A stretch of DNA of 64,000 bases, from NCBI GenBank assembly GCA_032207245.1, contig CM063499.1:38308624-38372623 (forward strand), in the 5' to 3' direction. This document shows, in pieces, positions 42,801-55,970 of this stretch; position 1 is the first letter of the stretch; each line of letters starts with the position of its first letter. The translations under genes were made by a program, and so were the position numbers. The notes beneath the pieces were generated by a model. That model worked only from the letters and a program-made list of their open reading frames with translations. It searched no databases and was not told the DNA's origin. This DNA comes from Pardosa pseudoannulata. Lineage: Eukaryota; Arthropoda; Arachnida; Araneae; Lycosidae.

Positions 42801-43520
42801 AATAATTAACTAATGATTTTTCAATGTAACAATTATTTTTTAGAAATGCAATAAGTCTTACAAGTTAAAAAAAAACCTTACTTTATACAAGTATGTAAAT
42901 AAGTTTTACCCATTACTCCTAATATTGATACTGGGGACAATCCAGAGCATATTGTAAATCTTTTACACAAATTTATGAAATTTATTTGGTTTGTGAAAGT
43001 TTTGATGTATAGGACTAAATAGACCTCGATCTAATTATTCCTCGGTCTAAAGAATGTTCTGAGCGGCTTACCCCCCCCTCCCCTGATAACAAAGATATTC
43101 AAATCCGCACACTCCAGAACCTAAAGTTAGCACCTACCGATTCAGGCATTATCTAGAGACAAACTTTAAATTTATAACATTTTTTTTTCTCACAAGAGAG
43201 TTTGGACAAAACAAAGGTGTTTCAAAAACTCTGACATCGATAAATCATATGATTAATTGTTTTAAATGCAGCTGAAAATAACATTACATATGTTATACAT
43301 AAACAAAATTGGAATAACACTTCAAAAACAATGCAACTTTTACCCATAAACTCCATTCCACGACAGTAGATAAAGTTAATAAAATCCGGAAATTCGAATA
43401 GCTTCTTCCAATAGCTTCTAAAATGCAGTACGAGGAATTAACTAATAAATTGAAAGTAAGAAATATTTTTTGGAAATACAATGAGTCTTATAGGTTAAAA
43501 AGTAAACCTAACTTCATAGA

Positions 43521-43546
43521 AATATATATATATATATATATATATA
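43521..43546. repeat. TA microsatellite in a 610 bp satellite unit
   Basis: Short (TA)n at the AAATATATAA site of the unit, the same site where other units carry longer TA tracts. Confidence 0.9.
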
Positions 43547-44499
43547 ATTTTAATCTTTACTTCTCATATTGATACTGGAAATAATCCAATCCAAGACATA
43601 CTCTAATTCCTTCACTCAAATTTGCGACATCAATCCGTTTTGAAGCCCTGCTGTAAAAGTTTTGGTGAATGGCTCTAATTAGACCAGGATATATTGTCTA
43701 AAGAATGTTCTTAACGTCTTCAACCCTTCCCTACAGGTCAACAAAGTGATTCAAATCCTTAGAATCCAATACCAAAAGCTAGCCTTTACCGATTCAGCCC
43801 TTCTATAGAGACAAACGCTAAATTTATAACCTTATTTCTCACAAGACAGCTTTGGCAAAACAAAGGTGTTTTAAAAACTTTGCTATCGATAAATCAAATG
43901 ATTAATCTTATCAAATGCAGCTGAACAATAACAGCACATCTGGAATTCATAAACAAAATTGAACTCATACTTCAAAAACAATGCAACTTTTAACTATAAA
44001 CTTCATTTCACGACAATAGGTAAAGTCAATAAAATCCGGAAGTTCAAATAGCTTCCAAAAAGCAGTACAAAGAGTTAACTAAAAACTTTTCAAAGTAATA
44101 AATATTTTTTAGAAATGCAATTAGTCTTACATGTTTAAAAGTAAAATTAACTTTATATAAATACATAAATTAGTTTTAACCATTACTTCTCATGTTGATA
44201 CTAAGGACAATTCAGAGCATACTCTGAATCCTTCACTCAAATTTGCGAAATAAATCCAGTTTGAACCATTACTATGAAAGTTTTGATGCATGGGATTAAA
44301 GAGACAGGGATATATTGTCTAAAGAATGTTCTGAGTTTTTTTAACCCCTCCCTCCTCCATGTCAACAAAGAGATTAAAATCTTTAGACCCCAGTACCAAA
44401 AGCTAGCTCTGACCGAATTTTTTAAAGTAATAAATATTTTTTAGAAATGCAATTATTCTTACATGTTAAAGTGTAAAATTAACTTTATACAAATATATA

Positions 44500-45513
44500 G
44501 GGGAGAGTGGCTCACCTTGGGACACTTTTTTTCTTTCTTTTTTCTAATTTTTTGATATTAACGAATTATTGTCAAAAATTTACCTAATATTATTTTAACC
44601 TTTGCCTACATTATTAAATAGTTTTTAATCTCATATCCATTATAGAAAAATTATAAAAAATATTTAATAATCTTGTACTTTGTCCCAAGGTGTACTACCT
44701 GGTGGCTCACCTTGGGACAATTAAAAATAGATGTGAAAAATTCAATTATTGAATTACAATATGCTTGGAATTATTTATTCAAGAAAAGAAAAGTATTTCA
44801 AGTGATAAACATAATTATTAGATATTAATATTTTCTAATTTTGTTTACAAAAAAAAAAAAAACAAATTAGTTGATTAATACAAATTAGTTGAACGCACAA
44901 ATTAAATTAACAAATTAGAATATTGTCAGCACGAACTGCTTCATTTTTTAGATATTCTTTATTTCTAATCCTTGCCATTGTTAAGCCTAATAAGTTCCTA
45001 AAAGAAGAAATAACTGTTAATAAACACACGTTATGTAGGTTAAATAAAAAAAAATATTTTAAATGCAATATCTTTTTGTAAAAATATTTTAAATAAAAGT
45101 TAGCTAGGTGTATGTTGTGTCCCAAGGTGGACCACCTCCACCTGTCCCAAGGTGTACCATACACGCTCTATGAAATTTTAGAATGCCATGCTCTTAGGCT
45201 TAGCACCAGAACAATTACTATACATCAGTTTTACAGAGAAACTTTTAAATTTCATTATAATACCTTTTATTTCAAAATATTTTAATCAAAAATCCACTTT
45301 ACAACTTATCAAAATTTTACATGAAAGTTACTAGACATGTGCTCAAAATAAAAATCTTAATAAATCCTTACCTGCTTCATCAAAACACATCTAACAAATT
45401 GACTGTGCTGACATCTATCTCCATCCACAAGTGCTAAGAGTTAATTTAAAATTTAGGGCAAAAAATTAAGCTGTCCCGAGGTGTACTGTGTCCCAAGGTG
45501 AGCCACTCTCCCC
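44500..45513. mobile_element. 1,014 bp DNA transposon with perfect 25 bp TIRs and TA target
   Basis: 44500-44524 starts GGGGAGAGTGGCTCACCTTG and is the exact reverse complement of 45489-45513. TA lies on each side, and the target is the ATATATAAAT site of the satellite unit. TGTCCCAAGGTG motifs recur inside (~44690, ~45119, ~45145, ~45473), several arranged as inverted pairs. TA target and GGGG ends suit a Tc1/mariner-pogo-type element, but no transposase domain is visible. The 85-codon minus ORF at 44907-45164 contains MARIRNKEYLKNEAVRADNI, possibly a transposase N-terminus relic. Confidence 0.85.
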
Positions 45514-46086
45514 TAAATCAATTTTAACCATTACTTCTCATGTTGATACCGAGGACGGTCCAGGACATAATCCTTCACTCAAATTTGCGAAATCAATTCG
45601 GTTTGAAACACTGTGAAACTTTTGCTTAATGGAAAGAATTAGATCAGGATATATTGTTTAAAGAATATTCTGAACATCTTCAAATCCTCCCCCCCCAGGT
45701 CAACAAAGCGATTCAAAACCGTACATTCCAGTACCAAAAGCTAGCCTTTACCAATTCAGCCATCATATAGAGACAAACGCCAAAACTTTTTTTCCACAAA
45801 ACAGCTTTGGAAAATCAAAGGTGTTTTAAAAACTCTGCCATTGGCAATTCAAAAGATTAATCGTATCAAATGCATCTGAAATGCATTAAAAAAATTGAAA
45901 TCTCATTTCAAAAGCGATGCAACTTTTACCTGTAAACTTCTTTTCACCACAGTAGATGCAGACTATTAAATCCGGAAATTCGAATAGCTTCCAAAAGGCA
46001 GTACAATGAGTTAACTAACTTTTTAAATAATAAATATTTTTTAAAATGCAATCAGTCTTATGGCTTACAAATTAAACTAACTTTAT

Positions 46087-46088
<2 letters not shown>

Positions 46089-46141
<53 letters not shown>
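46089..46141. repeat. TA microsatellite in a satellite unit
   Basis: (TA)n at the same unit position as at 43521 and 48741. Confidence 0.95.
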
Positions 46142-46142
<1 letters not shown>

Positions 46143-47908
46143 TTTATCATTACTTCTCATACTGATACTGGTGACGATACAGGGCATACTGTGAATTTTT
46201 CACTCACATTTGTGAAATCTGTTCGATTTGAACCATTACTGTGAAAGTTTAGATGTATGGTACTAAAGACATAGATATATTGTCTAAAAAAAGTTCTGAA
46301 CGCTTTCAACCCCTCGCCCCTCTAGGTCAACAAAGTGATTTAAATCTTTATACTCCAGTACCGTATTTTTCAAATTAATAAATATTTTTTAGAAATGCAA
46401 TTAATCTTATATGTTAAAAAGTAAAATTAACTTTATACAAATATATAAATTAGTTTTAACCATTACTTCTGCTGTTAATATTAAGGACGATCCAGGACAT
46501 ATTCCTTCACTCAAATTTGCGAAATCAATTCGGTTTGAAACACTACTGTGATAGTTTTGCTTAATGGAAATAATTAGACCAGGATATATTGTCTAAAGAA
46601 TGTTCTGAACGACTTCAACGCTCCTCCCCTAGGTGAACAAAGGGATTCAAATCTGTACAGTCCAGTACCAAAAGCTAGCCTTTACAGATTCAGCCATCGT
46701 ATAGAGACAAACGCTAAATTTATAACATTATTGATCACAAGACAACTTTGGCAAAAATAAGGTGTTTTAAAAATGTCTGCAACGGGGTAAATCGAACTAT
46801 TAATCATATCAAACGCAGCTGAACAATAACAGCGCATTTGTAAAGCGTAAACAAAATCATAATGACTCTTCAGAAAGAATGCAACGCTTACTCATTAATT
46901 TCATTCCACGACAGTAGGTACAGTCAATCAAATCCGGAAGTTCGAATAGCTTCCAAAAGACAGCACGAGGAATTAACTAATAAATTTTGAAAGTAATAAA
47001 TATTTTTTTGGAAATACAATGAGACTTATAGGTTAAAAAGTAAATCTAACTTTATAATAATATATAAATCAGTTTTAATCTTTAATTCTCATGTTGATAC
47101 TGGAGACAATCCAATCAAAGACATACTTTGAATCCTTCACTCAAATTTGCGAAATCAATTTCGTTTGAATCAGTACTGTAACAGTTTTGCTGAATGGGAC
47201 TAATTAGTCAAGGATATATTATCTAAAGAATGTTCTGAATAACTGCAAACTCTCAACCATCCACCCCAGGTCAACAAAGAGATTCAAATCCATAGACTCC
47301 AGTACCAAACGCGTTTCTCCACCTATTCAGCCATCGTCTAGAAACAAAGTTATATCATTTTTCTCACAAGACAGCTTCGGAAAAAACAAAGGTGTTTTAA
47401 AGACTCTGCCACTGACAAATCAAATGATTAATTGTATCAAATGCAGCTGATCAATAACAACATACATGCAATGAGTAAACAAAATTGAAATCACACTGCA
47501 AAAACAATGCAAATTTTACTTATAAACTTCATTGCACGTCAATAGATAATGACGATTAAACCGGAAAGTTCTAATAGTTTCTAAAAGACAGTACAAGGAG
47601 TTAACTAATAATTTTTCAAAGTAATAAATATTTTTTAGAAATGCTTTAAATCTTGCAGGTTAAAAAGTAAACCTAAATTTATACAAATATATAAATCTGT
47701 TTTAATCTTTACTTCTCATATTAATACTGGGTACGATCCATGACATGCTCTGAATCCTTCCCTCAAATTTGAGAAATCGATTCTGTTTGAAGCACTACTG
47801 TGAAAGTTTTGCTGAATGGGATTAATTAGACCAGGATATATTGTCCAGATAAGGTTTTGAATGGCTGTTAACTACCAGCTTTACAAAAAGATTTAAACTC
47901 GTGTTAAC

Positions 47909-47938
47909 AAAAGAAAAAAAAAAAAAAAAAAAAAAAAT
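47909..47938. repeat. Poly-A tract inside a shortened satellite unit
   Basis: A run of about 28 A at the point where a unit is cut to ~450 bp; its middle part is missing. This may be a deletion scar or an inserted poly-A. Confidence 0.8.
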
Positions 47939-48735
47939 TACTTCAAAAAATAATTCAACTTTTACCTATAAACTTCATTCCTCCACAATAGATACAGTCG
48001 ACAAAATCCGGAAGTTCGAATAGCTTACAAAAGACAGTACAAGGAGTTAACTAAATAATTTTTCAAATTAATAAATATTTTTTAGAAATGAACTAAATTT
48101 TACAGATTAAAAAGTAAATCTAACTTTATTCAAATACATAAATCAGTTTTAATCTTTACTGCTCATATTGATACTGGAAACAATGCAATCCAAGACATAC
48201 TTTGAATTCTTCAATCAAATTTGAGAAATTTATTCGATTTGAAACTCCGCTGTGAAAGTTTTGCTCACTGGGACTTATTAGACCAGGAAATACTGTCTAG
48301 AAAGGTTATGAATGGATGCAAACATCCAGATCAGAAAATAAGGTTTAAATTCATGGGCTCAGTTACAGAAAAAAAGTTCTAAGTCAGCCATCGTGTACAC
48401 AAAAGCTAAAGTTATAAAATTTTTCTCACAAGAAAGCTTTAGCAAAACAAAGGTGTTTTAAAAACTGCCTATGGTAAATCAAACTATTAATCGTATCAAA
48501 TGCAGCTAAACAACAGCACATAAGTAATGCGTAAACAAAATCGAAATCACACTTAAAAAATTGCAACTTTTACCTACAAACTTCATTGCACGACAGTAGA
48601 TACAATCAGTAAAATCCGGAAGTTCGATTGGCTTCCAAAAGACAGTACAAGGAGTTAACTAATATTTCTTCAAAGTAATAAATATTTTTTAGAAATGCAA
48701 TAAGTCTTAAGGTTAAAAAGTACACCTAACTTTTT

Positions 48736-48740
<5 letters not shown>

Positions 48741-48771
<31 letters not shown>
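48741..48771. repeat. TA microsatellite in a satellite unit
   Basis: Short (TA)n at the recurring unit position; the sister unit at ~51211 has a shorter one. Confidence 0.9.
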
Positions 48772-48772
<1 letters not shown>

Positions 48773-51700
48773 AGTTTTAATCTTTACTTCTCATATTGAT
48801 ATTGGGGACAATCTAAGACATACTCTGAATCCTACACTCAAATTTGCGAAATTTATTCGGTTTGAAACACCACTGTGAAAGTTTTGCTAAATGGGTCTAA
48901 TTAGATCAGGATATATTGTCCAAAGAAGGTTCTGAAAGGCTGCAAACCCTCAACCAGCTCTCCAGGTCAACAAAGAGATTCAAATCCGTAGACTCCAGTA
49001 CCAAACGCTGTTTTCCACCTATTCAGCCATCTTCTAAAGACAAACGCTAAAACATTTTTCTCACAAGACAGCTTTGGAAAAACAAAGGTGTTTTAAAAAC
49101 TCTGCTATTGTTAAATCAAACTATTTATCGTATCAAATACAGCTGAACAATAACAACATATCTGTAATGCATAAAGAAAATCACATTTCAAACATTTAAA
49201 AAACAATGCAAATTTTACCCATGAACTTCATTCTATGACAGTAGATACAGTCAAAATCTGGAAGTTCGAATAGCTTCCAAAAGGTAGTACAAGACGGTAA
49301 CTAATCAATTTTCAATGTAATAAATATTTTTTTAGAAATCCAATAAGTCTGACAAGTTAAAGAGTAAACCTAACTTTATACAAATATATAAATCAATTTT
49401 AATCTTTACTTCTCATATTGATACTGGGGACAATCCAATCCAAGACATACTCTTAACCCTTCACTCAAATTTGCGAAATTTATTCGGCGTGAAACTCCAC
49501 TGTGAAAGTTTAGCTGAATGGGACTAATTGTACCAGGATATACTGTCGAAAGAAGGTTCTGAATGGCTGCTAACCCCCAGCTCAGTAAAAGGATTCGAAC
49601 TCGTGGACTCAGTTATCGAAAGACAGTCTTAAGTCAGTTATCGTATAGTCAAAAGCTAAAGTTACGCTATTTTTCTCACAAGACAGCTTTAGCAAAACAA
49701 AAATCTTTTAAAAATATGCCATTCATATATCAAATTATTAACAGTATCAAATGTAGCTGAACAATAACAGTACATCTGTAAAGCGTTAACAAAATCGAAA
49801 TCACACTTCAAAAACAATGCAAATTTTTGCCTATAAAATTCATTTCCCGACAATACAGATAACAAAATCCGGAAGTTCGAATAGCTTCCAGAAGCCAGTA
49901 CTATGAGTTACCTAATAACTTTTTCAATTAATGATTTTTTTTAAAAAAAGGAGTAAGGTTTACTTTTTAACCTGTAAAACAAACTTTATACAAATATATA
50001 AATCAGTTTTAATCTTTACTTCTCATATTGATACTGGAGACAATTCAATCCAAGACGTACTCTGAATCCTTCACTCAAATTTGCGAAATTTATTCGGCGT
50101 GAAACACCACTTTGAAAGTTTTGCTGAATGGGGCTAATTAGACTAGGATATATCGTCCAAAGTATATTCTGAATGGCTGCCAACCTAAAGCTCAGCAAAA
50201 GGATTCGAACTCGTGGACTCAGTTAAAGAAAGGCAATGCTAAGTTAGCCATTGTATAGCCAAAAGCTAAAGTTATACCATTTTTTTCACAAGACAGCTTT
50301 AACAAAACAAAGGTGTTTTAAAATGTCTACCATAGATTAATCAAACGATTAATCGTAGGATATACATCTGAACAATAACAGAACATATGTAAAGCGTAAA
50401 CATATTTGGAATAACACTTCAAAAACTGTGTAACTTTTACCTATAAACTTCATTTCACGACAGTAGATAGAGTCGATAAAATCCGGAAGTTCGAATAGCT
50501 TCCAAAAGGAAGTACAAGGAGTTAACTAATAACTTTTCCAATTAATAAATTTTTTAAAAAAAGGAATAAGATTTACAGGTTAAAAAGTAAACCTAACTTT
50601 ATACAAATATATAAAGCAATTTTAATCTTTACTTCTCATATTGTTACTGGAGACAATCCAATCAAAGACATACTCTGAATTCTTCAATCAAAATTTGCGA
50701 AATTTATTCGGTTTGAAACTCCACTGTGAAAGTTTTGCTCAATGGGACTAATTAGACCAGGAAAGGCTGTCTAAAGAAGGTTCTGATGGTTGCAAATACC
50801 CATCTCAGCAAAAGGATTCGAATTCATGGGCTCAGTTACAGAAAAAAAGTTCTAAGTCAGCCATCGTGTACACAAAAGATAAAGTTATAAAATTTTTTTC
50901 ACAAGAAAGCTTTAGCAAAACAAAGGTGTTTTAAAAACTGCCTATGGTAAATCAAACTATTAATCGTATCAAATGCAGCTAAACAACAGCACACAAGTAA
51001 TGCGTAAACAAAATTGAAATCACACTTAAAAAATTGCAACTTTTACCTACAAACTTCATTGCACGACAGTAGATACAATCAGTAAAATCCGGAAGTTCGA
51101 TTGGCTTCCAAAAGACAGTACAAGGAGTTAACTAATATTTCTTCAAAGTAATAAATATTTTTTAGAAATGCAATAAGTCTTAAGGTTAAAAAGTACACCT
51201 AACTTTTTACAAATATATATATATATGTCAGTTTTAATCTTTACTTCTCATATGGATATTGGGGACAATCCAAGACATACTCTGAATCCTACACTCAAAT
51301 TTGCGAAATTTATTCGGTTTGAAACACCACTGTGAAAGTTTTGCTAAATGGGTCTAATTAGATCAGGATATATTGTCCAAAGAAGGTTCTGAATGGCTGC
51401 AAACCCTCAACCAGCTCTCCAGGTCAACAAAGAGATTCAAATCCGTAGACTCCAGTACCAAACGCTGTTTTCCACCTATTCAGTCATCTTCTAAAGACAA
51501 ACGCTAAAACTTTTTTCTCACAAGACATCTTTGGAAAAACAAAGGTGTTTTAAAAACTCTGCTATTATTAAATCAATCTATTTACCGTATCAAATACAGC
51601 TGAACAATAACAACATATCTGTAATGCATAAAGAAAATCACATTTCAAAAACAATGCAAACTTTACTCATGAACTTCATTCTATGACAGCAGATACAGTC

Positions 51701-54165
51701 AAAATCTGGAAGTTCGAATAGCTTCCAAAAAGGTAGTACAAGACGGTAACTAATCAATTTTCAATGTAATAAATAATTTTTTAGAAATCCAATAAGTCTT
51801 ACAAGTTAAAGAGTAAACCTAACTTTATACAAATATATAAATCAATTATAATCTTTACTTCTCATATTGATACTGGGAATAATCCAATCCGAGACATACT
51901 CTTAACCCTTCACTCAAATTTGCGAAATTTATTCGGCGTGACACTCCACTGTGAAAGTTTAGCTGAATGGGACTAATTGTACCAGGATATACTGTCGAAA
52001 GAAGGTTCTGAATGGCTGCTAACCCCCAGCTCAGCAAAAGAATTCGAACTCGTGGAATCAGTTAAAGAAAGGCAATGCTAAGTTAGCCATTGTATAGCCA
52101 AAAGCTAAAGTTATACCATTTTTTTCACAAGACAGCTTTAACAAAACAAAGGTGTTTTAAAACTCTGCCATTGATAAATCAAACGATTAATCGTATCAAA
52201 TACAGTTGAACAATAACAGCATATTTGTAATGGGTAAACAAACTCGAAATCACACTTCAAAAACAATGCAACTTTTACCTATAAACTTCATTTCACGACA
52301 GTCGATACAGACGATAAAATCCGGAAGTTCGAATAGCTTCAAAAAGGCAGTAAGAGAGTTAAATATTAATTTTACAAAATAAGAAATATTTTTTAAAAAT
52401 GCATTAAGTCTTAAGGTTAAAAAGTAAGCCTAACTTTATACAAATATAAAAATCAGTTTTAATCTTCACTTCTCATATTGATATTGGGAACAATCCAATC
52501 CAAGACATACTCTGAATCCTTCCCTCAAATTTGCGAAATTTATTCGATTTAAAACACCACTGTAAAAGTTTTGCTGAAGGGACTAATTAGATCAGAATAT
52601 ATTGTCCGAAGAAGGTTCTGAATGGCTCTTAACTCCCAGTTCAGCAAAAGGATTCGAACTCGTGAACTCAGTTACCGAAAGGCAGTACTAAATCAGTCAT
52701 CGCGTAGCCAAAAGCTAAAGTTATACTATTTTTCTCAGAAGACAGCTTTGGGAAAACAAAGGTGTTTTAAAAACTTTGCCATAGATTAATCAAACGATTA
52801 ATCGTATCAAATACAGCTGAATAATAACATCATAACTGTAATGGGTAAACAAAATCAAAATCACACTTCAAATACAATGTAACTTTTACCTATAAACTTC
52901 ATCCCACGACAATAGATAGAGTCGTTAAAATTCGGAAGTTCGAATAGCGTCTAAAAAGCAGTACTAGGAGTTACCTAATAACTTTTCCAATTAATAATTT
53001 TTTTTAAAAAGTAATGTCTTACAGGTTAAAAAGTAAAACTAACTTTATACAAATATATAAATCAGTTTTAATCTTTACTTCTCATATTGATACTGGGGAC
53101 AATCCAATTCAAGACATACTCTAAATCCTTCACTCAATTTTGTGAAATGTATTCGGTTTGAAACTCCACTGTGAAAGTTTAGCTGAATGTTACTAATTGT
53201 ACCAGGATATACTGTCGAAAGAAGGTTCTGAATGGTTGCTAACCCCAGCTCAGCAAAAGGATTCGAACTCGTGGACTCAGTTAAAGAAAGGCAATACTAA
53301 GTCAGCCATTGTATAGCAAAAAGCTAAAGTTATACCATTTTTTTTCACAAGAAAGATTTAGCAAAACAAAGGTGTTTTAAAATTCTGCCATAGATAAATC
53401 AAACGATTAATCGTATCAAATATAGCTGAACAATAAATCATATCTGTAATGGGTAAACAAAATCGAAATCACACTTCAAAAACAATGCAACTTTTACCTA
53501 TAAACTTCATTTCACGACAGTAGATACAGACGACAAAATCCGGAAGTGAAGTTCGAATAGATTCCAAAAAGCAATACTAGGAGTTAACTAATAACTTTAC
53601 CAATTAATATTTTTTTAAAAGGAATAAGTCTTACAGGTTAAAAAGTAAACCTAACTTTATACAAATATATAAATCAGGTTTAATCTTTACTTTTCATATT
53701 GATACTGGGGACAATTCAATCCAAGACATACTCTAAATCCTTCACTCAATTTTGTGAAATATATTCGGTTTGAAACACCACTGTGAAAGTTTTTCTGGAT
53801 GGGAATAATTACACCAGGTTATATTATCTAAAGAAGTTTCTGGTTGGCTGCAAACCCTCAGCTCGGCTAAAAGATTCAAACTCGTGGACTCAGTTACTGA
53901 AAGACAGTCCTAGGCCAGCAATTGTGTAGCCAAAAGCTAAAGTTATGACATTTAGCGGAACATTTAGCAAAACAAAGGTGTTTTAAAATTCTGCCATAGA
54001 TAAATCAAACGATTAATCGTATCAAATACAGCTGAACAATAAATCATATCTGTAATGGGTAAACAAAATCGAAATCACACTTCAAAAACAATGCAACTTT
54101 TACCTATAAACTTCATTTCACGACAGTAGATACAGACGACAAAATCCGGAAGTTAACAAATAGCT

Positions 54166-54545
54166 TCCAAGAGGCGATGATTCTAGGTGTTGCCTGCATC
54201 GTTCGTAGGCCGATGAACGAAATGTACAGATTAAAATCGGGTACCCCGTTCTGCGCTACCTCTTCGGGTAAGGAATCCGGACAAGGTCCACAAATCCCAG
54301 GCCGTTTGTCCGGCTTCCAAATTAAGGGGATTTGCAAGAAGTGCTTGCCCCTGTTGTTTTAGAGGTTAGACACAGGTACAAACACGGCTGTTATTCGCAG
54401 CTGTGTCACATGTCTGCCAGCGACAAACCCACGTGATTATCGCGAAGATCGAAACGCATATCTGCCGTGTGCGTCAGTCACGTTGTGGATGGAGTGCGAA
54501 ATCGATTCGAGAGATCAGGGAAAGAAAGTAATAGCTCTGTAACCC
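54166..54545. other. GC-richer island at the right edge of the 18 kb satellite block
   Basis: About 50% GC after the last satellite anchor. Contains GGGTACCCCGTTCTGCGCTA, CCACGTGATTATCGCGAAGA and CGTGTGCGTCAGTCACGTTG. Opposing ORFs of 61 and 74 codons have no recognised domain. The minus ORF runs into the satellite block and would meet a GTAAAAG donor-like site at ~54098, so an exon is conceivable but unproven. Confidence 0.4.
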
Positions 54546-55229
54546 ATTAATTCCTGCGTCGTTTATGCTGAATCTATTGATGAATATCTAAATCATTGTG
54601 GACTGCATAGAGCAAACAAATATGAAATTAGAAATATTTTATTGTTATACTCTATCTTCATTAGGGATCAACTGTCATTATATAGTACTATTTGTGACAA
54701 ATAATCATAATAAGATATATACTATATTGCCAATGATGACCGGTCACTTGCAATTTTAGACATTTTGTTGAATATCTAGAAAAATACACGAGTAATTATC
54801 CCGAAACCTCATTCGTGTAAACAGAATGTTAGACGTCATATATTTCAGCTAAGAATTTTTCCCGAAACCCCATAAGGAATTGTCAAACATGGGAGTTAAG
54901 AATTAAGAGTTATAATCCAAAATAGTTGGAACTCTTTAATGATAACGTAGTAGAAGAAAAACACCTTCTAGAGCTGAACTATACAGAGTACAGAAGCTGA
55001 AGCGGAAGTAGACAAGAGGACTTTGTTTAGGCAAGCAACGCCAAAAGACACTTCTGAGCGCAGTGTCTGGTTGGTAACATCCTCCACGTTTGTCGTTGCA
55101 GAATGTAAACAAAGGATATCTAAATCGCAAATAATCTCTTAAGATTTCCTAATAATTTTTTCCTTTTAATTTTCTACTCACTTCCTAAATTGGAATAACC
55201 AAATTTTGAAATATCCTGTTAAACTATTA
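54546..55229. other. Unique sequence without a supported feature
   Basis: No array or terminal repeats. A 64-codon minus ORF at 54936-55130 has no signature. Confidence 0.4.
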
Positions 55230-55230
55230 T

Positions 55231-55398
55231 GAATGGCTGAATCGTTAGAGCGCTGATCTTCGGTACCGGAGTTCGTGGGTTCGAATCCCACTCTGGCATT
55301 AATGTTCATAGCCATTCGGAATCGATTTTAAGGAGTAGTTTCCAGTCTCATTAGCCCCCGTGTTGCAAAAAAGTAAACTATTACTCCAAACAAAAAAG
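55231..55398 (+). mobile_element. tRNA-derived SINE
   Basis: GAATGGCTGAATCGTTAGAG (A box), GTGGGTTCGAATCCCAC (B box), CATAGCCATTCGGAATCG body and CCAAACAAAAAAG tail. A well-kept head with a diverged body. Confidence 0.9.
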
Positions 55399-55569
55399 AA
55401 AAATGTTAACAGGGTTTACAGTTACAGTTAACGAATTTTTCCAATCAAGTTTCGAAATTAAATTTCAATTTCGATACCATTTGAAACCAACAAGATCCAT
55501 GATTAGAAACAGGAGAGTGGGCTAAGAAGAGGAGTTGAAAAAACGAGAGTTTATAAATAATTCAAGAAA

Positions 55570-55970
55570 ACTGTTGTTAAAATATGACATTTCCACTGAG
55601 ACATTTGCATCGTATATAAATTATTAGCCTGGTATAAATGAAGCGTTACCTAGTTTTACAAAAAATAAATAAATAAATAAAGTAAAATAAAATAAATCGT
55701 TAAATTGGATAATTGATGTATTGTACCACGTGTCACCCTAACAAATGCAGCATATATTATCAAATGGCTCGTTACTATATGACATTTCCTCCGAGAGACT
55801 ATGAGATTTCCTCCGTATATTAATTATTAGCCTTATATATATTAAGAGCTACCTGGTTTTAGTAAGAAAAATGAAACAAAACCTTTAATTGGATAATTGG
55901 TGTATTGTACCACGTGTCACCCTAACAATTGCAGCATATATTATCAAATGGCGCGTTACTATATGGTCAC
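55570..55970. repeat. ~184 bp tandem repeat, 2 copies
   Basis: TGTATTGTACCACGTGTCAC and GCAGCATATATTATCAAATG occur in both units; GGATAATTG lies at 55707 and 55891. Confidence 0.85.

Larger units (their letters stand above)
42805..54165. repeat. ~610 bp satellite array (about 17 copies) with a SINE fossil in each unit
   Basis: The anchor AATCCGGAAGTTCGAATAGC (or CTGGAAG variant) recurs at ~43386, 44036, 45972, 46934, 47561, 48008, 48616, 49258, 49869, 50483, 51089, 51707, 52321, 52932, 53540 and 54146. The later spacings are 606-642 bp. The 1,936 bp gap is due to the inserted element at 44500. On the minus strand each unit holds a tRNA-like part (GATGGCTGAATCGG ... GGATTTGAATCC or GAGTTCGAATCC). 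It is followed by TCTAATTAGTCCCATTCAGC, which aligns with the tail of the SINE family. The unit at 48.6-49.3 kb is almost the same as that at 51.1-51.7 kb, showing a multi-unit duplication. Confidence 0.93.

Noticed and set aside
49563..52037. 60-65 codon ORFs repeated in the 610 bp satellite
   Set aside because: Frames are open only in some units and cross the SINE fossil and AT-rich parts.
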